Source: an uncultured bacterium | GTDB taxonomy: Bacteria > Methylomirabilota > Methylomirabilia > Rokubacteriales > CSP1-6 | DNA: 8,823 nt | Reading direction: 5' to 3' | Assembly: GCA_946479205.1 (NCBI GenBank) | Contig: CAMLFJ010000098.1 | Location: forward strand, 1-8,823 | The notes under the pieces: generated by a model | What the model saw: the letters and a program-made list of their open reading frames with translations, nothing else | Told to the model about the DNA's origin: nothing | The model's database searches: none | Made by a program: the position numbers and the translations under genes | Shown here: one piece after another, positions 1-5,630 of the stretch | How positions within the stretch are numbered: the first letter of the stretch is position 1 | How the letters are laid out: every line of letters starts with the position of its first letter

Positions 1-1228
1 TGTTCTCGATGGTGACGGTGGCGTCGTCCACCAGGATGCCCACCGCGAGGGCGAGGCCGCCCAGGGTCATGATGTTGATGGTCTCTCCGAGGAAGCTCAG
101 GATGATCACCGAGGTGAGGATCGAGAGCGGGATCGAGACCGCGATGATGAGGGTGCTGCGCCAGCTCCCCAGGAAGAGCAGGATCATCAAGGCGGTGAGG
201 CAGGCCGCGATGATCGCCTCGTGGATCACGCCCGTCACCGCCCCGCGCACGAAGACCGACTGGTCCGCGATCAGGTCGACCTTGAGCTCGGGGGGCAGCG
301 TGCTGGCCACTCGCGGGACCGCCGCCCGGATGTTGTTCACGATGTCGAGGGTGGAGACGTTCCCGCTCTTGAGCACGGTGAGGACGGTGCCGCGCCGGCC
401 GTCCCGCCGCGCGATGTTGGTCTGGATCCCGAAGCCGTCCCGTACGTTGGCGACGTCTCGAAGATGGATCGTCGAGTTGCCCATCACCTTGATGGGGATG
501 TCGGCGAGGTCGGCGACCGTCCGCGGGGCCGCGTTGAGCGTGACGTCGTACTCGAACCCGCCGATCTTGGCGGTGCCCGAGGGCAGGACCAGGTTCTGCA
601 GGTTCAGCGAGTCGAGCACCTCGCTGGGCGAGATGCCCTTGGCCTGGAGCATGCGCGGGTTGAGGTCCACCATGACCTGGCGCTGCTTGCCGCCGAAGGG
701 CCACGGGATCGCCACCCCGCGGATCGTCACGAGCTGCGGGCGCAGGAAGTTGACGCCCAGGTCGAAGAGCTGCTGCTCGGCGAGCCCCTCCCCCGACAGC
801 GCGAGCTGCAGGATCGGCACGCTGGAGGCGCTGAAGTTGATGATCAGCGGCGGCGTGGTGCCGGGCGGGTACTGCCGGACCACCGTCTGCGAGATCGCGG
901 TGATCTGGGCGTTGGCGGTGTCGAGGCTCGCGTTCGGCTGCAGGTAGACCTTGATGATGGCCTGCCCGGCGATGGTGGTGGACTCGATGCGCTGGATATT
1001 GTCCACCGTGGTGGTGAGCACCCGCTCGTAGGAGGTGGTGATGCGGCCCTCGAGCTCCTCCGCGTTGAGCCCGCGGTACTGCCAGGCCACCGCGATCACC
1101 GGGATGTTGACGTTGGGGAAGATGTCGACCGGGGTGCGCGAGATGACCACCGGGCTGGCGATCAGGATCAGGAGCGCGAGGACGATGAAGGTGTAGGGCC
1201 GGTCGAGCGCGATCCGGACGATCCACAC
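1..1228 (-). CDS. RND-family efflux transporter permease (AcrB/HAE1 type), 3' part outside window
   Basis: Inner-membrane proton-driven pump subunit, normally working with a membrane fusion protein and an outer-membrane channel to export drugs, lipids or hydrophobic compounds. The first 409 residues are visible; AcrB relatives have roughly 1,040. In order: TM1 at about 12-30, then the hallmark TPVDIFPNVNIPVI (32-45), the porter region (about 45-330), TM2 (336-354), TM3 (358-380) and TM4 (387-407). TM4 carries GGLALAVGILVDDATVTIEN, with D401 and D402 matching the proton-relay aspartates of AcrB. The GTG start at 1228 gives the usual N-terminus (MWIVRIALDRPYTF) and has an AGGGG ribosome-binding site 8 bases upstream. 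The gene begins 11 bases after the Rieske oxygenase stop, so the two are probably co-transcribed. No fusion protein or outer-membrane channel is in the window. The family is clear; the exported substrate is unknown. Confidence 0.95.
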   Translation of the reverse strand, partial: MWIVRIALDRPYTFIVLALLILIASPVVISRTPVDIFPNVNIPVIAVAWQYRGLNAEELEGRITTSYERVLTTTVDNIQRIESTTIAGQAIIKVYLQPNASLDTANAQITAISQTVVRQYPPGTTPPLIINFSASSVPILQLALSGEGLAEQQLFDLGVNFLRPQLVTIRGVAIPWPFGGKQRQVMVDLNPRMLQAKGISPSEVLDSLNLQNLVLPSGTAKIGGFEYDVTLNAAPRTVADLADIPIKVMGNSTIHLRDVANVRDGFGIQTNIARRDGRRGTVLTVLKSGNVSTLDIVNNIRAAVPRVASTLPPELKVDLIADQSVFVRGAVTGVIHEAIIAACLTALMILLFLGSWRSTLIIAVSIPLSILTSVIILSFLGETINIMTLGGLALAVGILVDDATVTIEN

Positions 1229-1236
1229 GGCGGCCG

Positions 1237-1241
1237 CCCCT
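1237..1241 (-). promoter_or_regulatory. Ribosome-binding site of the RND gene, overlapping the Rieske stop codon
   Basis: On the minus strand AGGGG lies 8 bases before the GTG at 1228. It shares bases with the TAG stop (1242-1240) of the upstream oxygenase gene. This supports the GTG start and suggests translational coupling. Confidence 0.6.
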
Positions 1242-2487
1242 AACCGGTGACCGCGCGCCGCCCGGTCTCGCGCACGAGGCGGCGGTCCGCCTCCGGGGTC
1301 GCGGCGGGCGGGATTCGCAGCACGAGATCCTGGGTGTGGGTGGGGATCACCTTCCCGTCCGGCCAGTGAGTGCCCCACGGATCCTGTCCGGCCGCCACCG
1401 CGCGGATGCCGTCGCGCACGATGCGCCGGAGCATGATGACGCCGCGGTCGGTGGAGGCCAGGTGCTCGAGCGCGTGGACCGCGACGGACCGCTGGCTCGA
1501 CTGGGCGTCGTAGTCCGCGGGGAAGCGCTGGCGCGCGTCGTAGGACCGGTCCCCGGCTTGCCCGAAGCCGGGCCGCGCGATCTGGTCGGCGGTGAGGCCC
1601 CACGCGGGATCCACCTGGGCCAGCTCGAAGTTCGTGGTGCACGTATCGTCGTTGGGCACCGCCCAGCGGATGATCACCGGCCGGCTCGCCTCCTTCGGCA
1701 CGGCCGCCTCCTCGATCTCGCGCGTGAACTGGTGCACGTTCGGCGGCATGAAGTCACAGACGCGCACCCAGACCAGGTCGTTCACGCGACGGGTCGCGAT
1801 GTAGACCATGCCGGCGTCGGTGGTGAGCCAGTCGAGCTCGGGCACGACCCCGAAGGCTTCCGTGAACTGATAGCCACTCGAGAGCGCGTGCAGGAACGCG
1901 GTGTGCACCGGGTCCATGCTGTTGTCCTTGATCTGGAGCCAGTTGCACGGGAGCGTGAACTCGGCCGCGGGCATCAGGGTGTGACCCGGCACCTCGAAGC
2001 TGTCGTAGAGCGGAAATGCGGGCGCCCGCTCGGGCGGGCCGAGATACGCGAAGACGAGCCCGCAGAACTCGTGGGTGGGATACGCGCCCTGCCACACGCG
2101 CTCGCACAGGCGGCTGCCCGCGGGCTCGCCCGGTGTCTCGAGACAGCGCCCGTCCACGTCGTACACCCAGCCGTGGTAGCAGCAGCGCAGGCCGCGCTCG
2201 AGCGGAATGGCGAACTCGAGCGAGGTGCCGCGGTGCGCGCAGTGCAGATGGAGCACGCCGATGCGCCCGCCGCGATCGCGGAAGACCACGAGATCTTCGC
2301 CGAGGATGCGCACGCGACGCGGCGGTCCATCCAGATCGCGCGTGAAGGCGACCGGCTGCCAGAAGCGCCGCAGGTATTCGCCGCCGGGGGTGCCGGGACC
2401 GACCTGGGTCAGCTCCGGATCAGGGGCTGGCGTCGCCCGGCGCGCGTATCCGTCGAACGGGCTGCCGGGCGCGGGCTCCGAGGCCAT
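1240..2487 (-). CDS. Rieske [2Fe-2S] non-heme iron oxygenase, catalytic (alpha) subunit, phthalate-dioxygenase-like
   Basis: Cytoplasmic oxygenase of 415 residues, predicted to hydroxylate or demethylate an aromatic or similar ring using O2 and electrons from a separate reductase. The N-terminal Rieske domain (about 36-150) has the cluster motif C83-x-H85 ... C102-x2-H105, with 16 residues between H85 and C102. The catalytic domain contains DNSMDPVHTAFLH, giving D192-x2-H195-x4-H200: two histidine ligands of the mononuclear iron and the bridging aspartate. D325 in ADYDAQSSQ sits where the third iron ligand is expected in this family. Length is normal. ATG 2487 is the first possible start because an in-frame TGA lies four codons upstream. 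I see no Shine-Dalgarno sequence, and a candidate promoter ends only about 11 bases upstream. No reductase or ferredoxin gene is adjacent; instead an RND pump gene follows after 11 bases. The substrate cannot be told from sequence. Confidence 0.93.
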   Translation of the reverse strand: MASEPAPGSPFDGYARRATPAPDPELTQVGPGTPGGEYLRRFWQPVAFTRDLDGPPRRVRILGEDLVVFRDRGGRIGVLHLHCAHRGTSLEFAIPLERGLRCCYHGWVYDVDGRCLETPGEPAGSRLCERVWQGAYPTHEFCGLVFAYLGPPERAPAFPLYDSFEVPGHTLMPAAEFTLPCNWLQIKDNSMDPVHTAFLHALSSGYQFTEAFGVVPELDWLTTDAGMVYIATRRVNDLVWVRVCDFMPPNVHQFTREIEEAAVPKEASRPVIIRWAVPNDDTCTTNFELAQVDPAWGLTADQIARPGFGQAGDRSYDARQRFPADYDAQSSQRSVAVHALEHLASTDRGVIMLRRIVRDGIRAVAAGQDPWGTHWPDGKVIPTHTQDLVLRIPPAATPEADRRLVRETGRRAVTG

Positions 2488-2498
2488 GAGTGGCGATC

Positions 2499-2527
2499 AG
2501 CATGGGGCCGGCCAGGCGGCCCGTCAA
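2499..2527 (-). promoter_or_regulatory. Candidate sigma70-type promoter for the Rieske-RND operon
   Basis: On the minus strand, TTGACG (2527-2522), a 17-base spacer and CATGCT (2504-2499; 3 of 6 consensus bases, including A2 and T6). Transcription would start near 2492, leaving only about five bases before the ATG at 2487, which agrees with the missing Shine-Dalgarno sequence. The -10 box is weak. Confidence 0.35.
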
Positions 2528-2574
2528 GGGTCGGGAGCGATCTCCGTGCTATGCAAAGGATTCGCGGTGGGCAA

Positions 2575-2593
2575 CTCACCCAGGGTGGGCGAG
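2575..2593. other. Short hairpin in the Rieske/mltD intergenic region
   Basis: CTCACCC (2575-2581), loop AGGGT, GGGCGAG (2587-2593): seven pairs with one A/C mismatch. It lies in the 205-base divergent spacer and could be in the 5' leader of the transglycosylase mRNA if transcription starts far upstream. I could not match the surrounding sequence to a known riboswitch class. Confidence 0.25.
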
Positions 2594-2640
2594 GAGGTAC
2601 TCAGAGAGGGATTTCAGGCCCCCTGTCACCCAGAAAACAC

Positions 2641-2656
2641 CTATTAAATTAAATAG
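2641..2656. promoter_or_regulatory. AT-rich inverted repeat upstream of the transglycosylase gene
   Basis: CTATTAAATTAAATAG has arms CTATT and AATAG around a six-base centre, inside an AT-rich island (about 2632-2670) in otherwise GC-rich DNA. It ends 36 bases before the ATG at 2693. It is a likely promoter, UP-element or regulator-binding region. No -35/-10 pair stands out clearly enough to assign; TGGAAT at 2664-2669 is one possible -10. Confidence 0.35.
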
Positions 2657-2692
2657 TTATCATTGGAATAGGGCTTGCTGTTCTAGCCCGCC

Positions 2693-3937
2693 ATGGCTAA
2701 ATCAACGTGGACCTTGGTGACCGGCAGTGTCCTCCTCCTTGCGGGCTGTCTGACCGTGGTTGGACCGGCTCGAGCCGAGACCGAACCCCCCATTGCGATA
2801 GCTGCGGACCCGATGCCTCCGGAACCGGTCGGGCTGGTCCAGGTGGCCTGGCCCGTGTCCGCGGAAGTCCTCGCCGATACGTTCGGCCAGTCGGCGCAGG
2901 CCCCGGAAATCCCGGCGGTCCAGGCGGTGAGCCTGGCGCTGGTCTCCGAGCCGACCCGGGTGGTCGTCCGGCCGACCCCGGCCGCGGCGTACCGGGTGCA
3001 GATCAATGAGCACGTCCGGTTCTTCCTCGATCGCTTCCAAACCGGCTACCGGCGGACGATCACCGAGACCCGCCTGGCGAGATCCGGCCGCTATCTGCCC
3101 ATGATCCTGGACATTTTCAAGGAAAAAGGCCTGCCGGAGGAGCTGGTCTTCACGGCGATGATCGAGAGCGGATTCAACCCGGTGGCGGTCTCCCGGGCCG
3201 GCGCCAAGGGCCTCTGGCAGTTCATGGCCCCCACCGCCCGCCTGTACGGCCTCCGGGTGGACCGATGGATGGACGAGCGCCTCGACCCCGAGAAGTCCAC
3301 GGTGGCCGCGGCCAACTACCTGCGCGATCTCCATACCCAGTTCGGCTCGTGGGACCTGGCCCAGGCGGCCTACAACGCGGGCGAGGTCCGGGTGCAGCAG
3401 GCGATCCAGGGCTCGGGCTCACGCGACTTCTGGGTTCTTCACCGTCGCAGCCCGCACCTGCTGCCGGAGACGAAGAACTTCGTTCCGGCCATCCACGCGG
3501 CGACCCTGATCGGCCGTCAGCCCGAGCACTATGGCTTCACGGTGGTGCCGGAAGAGCCGGTGCGCTATGACGTCCTGACCGTGCCAAAGGGCAGCCGCCT
3601 CATGCGGCTGGCCGGCCTCTCGGGTGTTCCCCTTGCGGACCTCGAGCAGCTCAATCCGGAGCTCTGGCAGAAGCAGACCCCGCCCGATGCCTCTTATGAG
3701 CTCAAGATCCCGCTCGGCAGCACGGCCGCGATCCAGGCCGCGGTCGAGCTCGACGCGGCCCCGCGTCGCATCGCGCCCGCTCCGCGGGCTGGCGTCCACG
3801 TGGTCCAGGCGGGCGAATCGGTCTGGCGTATCGCCCGGCAGTACGGCGTGTCCGCGGCGCAGCTCGCGCGCTGGAACGGTCTCGAGCGACCGGATCGAAT
3901 TTTCCCCGGCGAGCGCCTGCGCGTCACCGCGTCCTAG
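2693..3937 (+). CDS. mltD: Membrane-bound lytic murein transglycosylase, MltD-like, with C-terminal LysM
   Basis: Exported cell-wall enzyme of 414 residues that cleaves peptidoglycan glycan strands to 1,6-anhydromuramyl products, acting in the periplasm. The N-terminus is a signal peptide with two readings: a lipobox LLAG-C19 (lipoprotein, as in E. coli MltD) or signal-peptidase-I cleavage after ARA at residue 28. A low-complexity linker (about 30-100) follows. The SLT domain (about 135-275) carries AMIESGF with catalytic E158, then GAKGLWQFMAPTARLYGL (170-187) and AAYNAGEVRV (225-234). A degenerate LysM-like stretch covers about 290-341, and a clear LysM domain follows at 368-411 (VHVVQAGESVWRIARQYGVS). 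The ATG at 2693 is fixed by an in-frame TAG two codons upstream. No Shine-Dalgarno sequence precedes it. A strong hairpin lies 10 bases after the stop. The family is secure; the symbol is by similarity, since MltD usually carries LysM repeats and this protein has one clear copy. Confidence 0.92.
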   Translation: MAKSTWTLVTGSVLLLAGCLTVVGPARAETEPPIAIAADPMPPEPVGLVQVAWPVSAEVLADTFGQSAQAPEIPAVQAVSLALVSEPTRVVVRPTPAAAYRVQINEHVRFFLDRFQTGYRRTITETRLARSGRYLPMILDIFKEKGLPEELVFTAMIESGFNPVAVSRAGAKGLWQFMAPTARLYGLRVDRWMDERLDPEKSTVAAANYLRDLHTQFGSWDLAQAAYNAGEVRVQQAIQGSGSRDFWVLHRRSPHLLPETKNFVPAIHAATLIGRQPEHYGFTVVPEEPVRYDVLTVPKGSRLMRLAGLSGVPLADLEQLNPELWQKQTPPDASYELKIPLGSTAAIQAAVELDAAPRRIAPAPRAGVHVVQAGESVWRIARQYGVSAAQLARWNGLERPDRIFPGERLRVTAS

Positions 3938-3947
3938 CCCGCAACCT

Positions 3948-3985
3948 CGCCCGGTCGGCCGGCTCCCGAGCCGGTTGACCGGGCG
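3948..3985 (+). terminator. Strong hairpin after mltD, probable terminator without a U-tract
   Basis: Arms 3948-3964 and 3969-3985 form 17 pairs, mostly G-C with two G-U wobbles, around a four-base CCCG loop. It starts 10 bases after the mltD stop. No T-run follows, so it may work as a GC-rich terminator, a 3'-end RNA stabiliser, or only partly. Its 3' arm contains the TTGACC -35 candidate of the downstream SDR gene. Confidence 0.5.
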
Positions 3986-4002
3986 CGTCCGTCGTGGAGA
4001 AT
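3975..4002 (+). promoter_or_regulatory. Candidate sigma70-type promoter for the SDR gene
   Basis: TTGACC (3975-3980), a 16-base spacer and GAGAAT (3997-4002; 4 of 6 consensus bases). Transcription would start near 4009, just before the GGAGG ribosome-binding site at 4011 and the ATG at 4021. The -35 box lies within the 3' arm of the post-mltD hairpin. Confidence 0.45.
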
Positions 4003-4010
4003 AGCGGCCC

Positions 4011-4015
4011 GGAGG
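4011..4015 (+). promoter_or_regulatory. Ribosome-binding site that fixes the SDR start
   Basis: GGAGG lies five bases before the ATG at 4021. It favours that ATG over the in-frame GTG at 3994, which has no such site and falls inside the candidate promoter. Confidence 0.75.
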
Positions 4016-4020
4016 ATCTC

Positions 4021-4872
4021 ATGGGCCGACTGGACGGCAAGGTCGTGGTGGTAACCGGAGCGAGTCGCGGCATCGGCGCCGACATCGCCCGGCTCTTCGC
4101 ATCCGAGGGCGCGCGCGTGATCTGCGCCGCGCGGACCCTGCAGGAAGGCCAGCATCTCCTCGCCGGCTCGCTCGAGACCACCGTCGCGGGCATCCGCGAG
4201 GCGGGCGGCGACGCCCACGCGGTCGCCGCCAACATCGCGGAGCCCGCGGAGTGCGAGCGGCTCATCGAGGCCGCGCGCCTGCACTACGGCCCGGTGGACG
4301 TGCTGGTCAACAACGCGGCGCTGACCTACTACATCCCGGTGAAGGACTACCCGGTCGGCAAGTGGATGCGCTCGTGGGCCGTGAACTTCCAGGCCCCGTT
4401 CGTGCTGAGCCAGCTCGTGCTCCGCGACATGATCCTCCGCAAGACCGGCGCCATCGTGAACATCTCCTCGGGCTCTGCGATCGGGCCCGGGCGCGGGCCC
4501 TATCCGGATCCTGCCGTGGGCGGGCGCGGCGGGACGTGCTACGGGGCCGAGAAGGCGGCGCTCGAGCGCTTCACCCAGGGCCTGGCCTCGGAAGTGTTCC
4601 AGTACGGGATCTCGGTGACCTCGCTCGCGCCCTCGCAGGTCGTGCCCACCCCCGGCACCGTGTACCACCGGCTCGTGACCGGCCTCGACGACCCGCGCGG
4701 CGAGCCCCCGCTCCTGATGGCGCGGGCCGCGCTGCTGCTGGCCACCGAGCCGCTCGAGCGAGTGAGCGGCCGCGTGACGTATAGCCAGCAGATCCTCCGC
4801 GAGTTCGGCTGGATCGAGTCCGCGCGCGGCCGTGGGGTGGACACGCGCGGCAGTGGCTACTCGGAGATCTAG
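4021..4872 (+). CDS. Short-chain dehydrogenase/reductase (SDR), NAD(P)-dependent, substrate unknown
   Basis: Cytoplasmic oxidoreductase of 283 residues with a Rossmann fold, expected to interconvert an alcohol and a ketone. Nucleotide-binding motif TGASRGIG is at 12-19 and the structural NNA motif at 97-99. The N-S-Y-K catalytic set is probably N122, S150 (in NISSGS), Y174 and K178 (YGAEK). Between S150 and Y174 there are 23 residues, about ten more than usual, in a Gly/Pro-rich insert (PGRGPYPDPAVGGRGG, 156-171) next to the active site. The C-terminal tail (about 262-283) extends past the usual SDR core. The start is set by GGAGG at 4011-4015. A candidate promoter overlaps the hairpin after mltD, so this gene probably starts its own transcript. 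Possibly catabolic, given the neighbours, but nothing names the substrate. Confidence 0.9.
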   Translation: MGRLDGKVVVVTGASRGIGADIARLFASEGARVICAARTLQEGQHLLAGSLETTVAGIREAGGDAHAVAANIAEPAECERLIEAARLHYGPVDVLVNNAALTYYIPVKDYPVGKWMRSWAVNFQAPFVLSQLVLRDMILRKTGAIVNISSGSAIGPGRGPYPDPAVGGRGGTCYGAEKAALERFTQGLASEVFQYGISVTSLAPSQVVPTPGTVYHRLVTGLDDPRGEPPLLMARAALLLATEPLERVSGRVTYSQQILREFGWIESARGRGVDTRGSGYSEI

Positions 4873-4875
4873 CCG

Positions 4876-4991
4876 GTGAAGCGACGCGCGTTCGTCGTCG
4901 CTGCTCGGCGGGGTCGCGGCGTCGTGCCCGGGCGCTCGGCCTCGCCATCCCCGCTGCGCTCCTGGCGCGCGCGGACGAGGTGATCGAGTGA
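4876..4991 (+). pseudogene. Relic of an ABC transporter substrate-binding protein gene, internally deleted
   Basis: Three reading-frame pieces in 116 bases resemble the two ends of one protein family. From GTG 4876, KRRAFVV matches the start of a typical export signal. After a frameshift near 4900, LLGGVAAS continues that signal (4901-4924). A third frame at 4926-4991 reads ALGLAIPAALLARADEVIE followed by TGA, the characteristic C-terminal tail of the ABC_sub_bind (PF04392) substrate-binding proteins, which are normally over 300 residues. The middle of the gene, roughly 0.8-0.9 kb, is missing. Seen: the pieces, their order and the stop. Known: that this family has such ends. Inferred: a large deletion plus frameshift in a former ABC gene. 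It begins 3 bases after the SDR stop and ends 21 bases before the P-loop gene. It could also be an assembly artefact. Confidence 0.6.
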
Positions 4992-5012
4992 TCGACCACA
5001 CACCGCAGTGAC

Positions 5013-5573
5013 GTGACGGCGGCGGGATCCCGGGGCCTCGCGCGCGTCGTCGTGGTAGGCCCGACCGGGGCGGGCAAGTCCGTTCTTGCGCAGCGCCTGG
5101 CCGCCCGGCTCGGTGCTCCGTACATCGAGCTCGACGAGCTCTTCTGGGATGCCGGCTGGACTCAGGCCGCTCCCGACGTCTTCCGGACCCGCGTGGAGCG
5201 CGCGACCGACAACCCCCGCTGGGTGGTGGCGGGCAACTACGGCCGGGTCCGTGACCTCCTGTGGCCCCGGGCGGACACGATCGTCTGGCTCGACTATGGG
5301 TTCCCGCTCGTCCTCCGCCGCCTGACCGCCCGGACGGTCCGCCGGGCCGTCACCGGCGAGGTCCTCTGGAACGGCAACCGCGAGTACTTCTGGGAGCACT
5401 GCCGGCTCTGGTCGGAGAAGTCGCTCTTCCACTGGCTCGTCAAGACTTACTGGGCCTACCGGCGCGAGCTCCCCGTCCTCTTCGCCCGGCCCGAGCACCG
5501 GCACCTCCGGATCGTGCGCCTCCGTCGGCCCCGCGAGACGGAGGCGTGGCTGGCCGATCTCGCGCGGGAGTGA
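5013..5573 (+). CDS. P-loop NTPase, adenylate-kinase/topology-modulation (FlaR-like) family
   Basis: Small cytoplasmic nucleotide-binding protein of 186 residues. The Walker A motif GPTGAGKS is at 16-23. LDELFWDAGW (40-49) and RWVVAGNYGRVRDLLWPRADTIVWLDY (69-95, ending in a Walker-B-like strand) match the pattern of adenylate-kinase-related P-loop proteins often labelled DNA topology modulation protein. An arginine-rich stretch (102-111) probably forms the lid or substrate-binding part. The C-terminal half is rich in W, Y, H and R. GTG 5013 is the first start after an in-frame TGA (4989-4991, the stop of the upstream relic). No clear ribosome-binding site is visible. It may be read from the SDR promoter 140 bases upstream. 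Family members are mostly uncharacterised, so a phosphotransfer role is likely but the substrate is unknown. Confidence 0.85.
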   Translation: MTAAGSRGLARVVVVGPTGAGKSVLAQRLAARLGAPYIELDELFWDAGWTQAAPDVFRTRVERATDNPRWVVAGNYGRVRDLLWPRADTIVWLDYGFPLVLRRLTARTVRRAVTGEVLWNGNREYFWEHCRLWSEKSLFHWLVKTYWAYRRELPVLFARPEHRHLRIVRLRRPRETEAWLADLARE

Positions 5574-5574
5574 C

Positions 5575-5604
5575 TTGACGACGGGAGCCCCTCCGGCGCA
5601 AGAT
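5575..5604 (+). promoter_or_regulatory. Candidate sigma70-type promoter for the LLM oxidoreductase gene
   Basis: TTGACG (5575-5580; 5 of 6 consensus bases), an 18-base spacer and CAAGAT (5599-5604; 3 of 6, including A2 and T6). It begins two bases after the P-loop gene stop. Transcription would start near 5611, leaving the GGAGGG at 5613-5618 close to the mRNA 5' end. Confidence 0.4.
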
Positions 5605-5618
5605 GCGCGGGCGGAGGG
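5589..5618 (+). promoter_or_regulatory. Hairpin that covers the LLM gene's ribosome-binding site
   Basis: Lower stem CCCTCCG (5589-5595) pairs with CGGAGGG (5612-5618). Upper stem GCGC (5596-5599) pairs with GCGC (5605-5608) around an AAGAT loop, with a three-base GGG bulge on the 3' side. The 3' arm contains GGAGGG, the probable ribosome-binding site 12 bases before ATG 5631. In RNA reading through from upstream the site would be paired; in RNA started near 5611 the 5' arm is absent. It could also act as a weak terminator, but no T-run follows. Confidence 0.4.
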
Positions 5619-5630
5619 ACCGGACACCCC

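Noticed and set aside
9..1243. Two overlapping open frames on the plus strand at the window start
   Set aside because: The minus strand encodes a clear RND permease across the same bases.
2535..2640. A riboswitch (GEMM or ydaO type) ahead of the transglycosylase gene, since such switches often control cell-wall hydrolases
   Set aside because: I looked for the conserved core sequences of both classes and did not find them; only a simple seven-pair hairpin is visible.
1336..2652. Long open frame on the plus strand opposite the Rieske gene
   Set aside because: The minus strand carries intact Rieske and iron-ligand motifs; the plus frame is low-complexity and motif-free.
3994..4020. GTG 3994 as an alternative SDR start adding nine residues
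   Set aside because: No ribosome-binding site precedes it and it lies in the candidate promoter; GGAGG correctly spaced before ATG 4021 is better.
3934..5001. Long open frame on the minus strand opposite the SDR gene
   Set aside because: The SDR on the plus strand has all cofactor and catalytic motifs and a good ribosome-binding site; this frame looks like a shadow.
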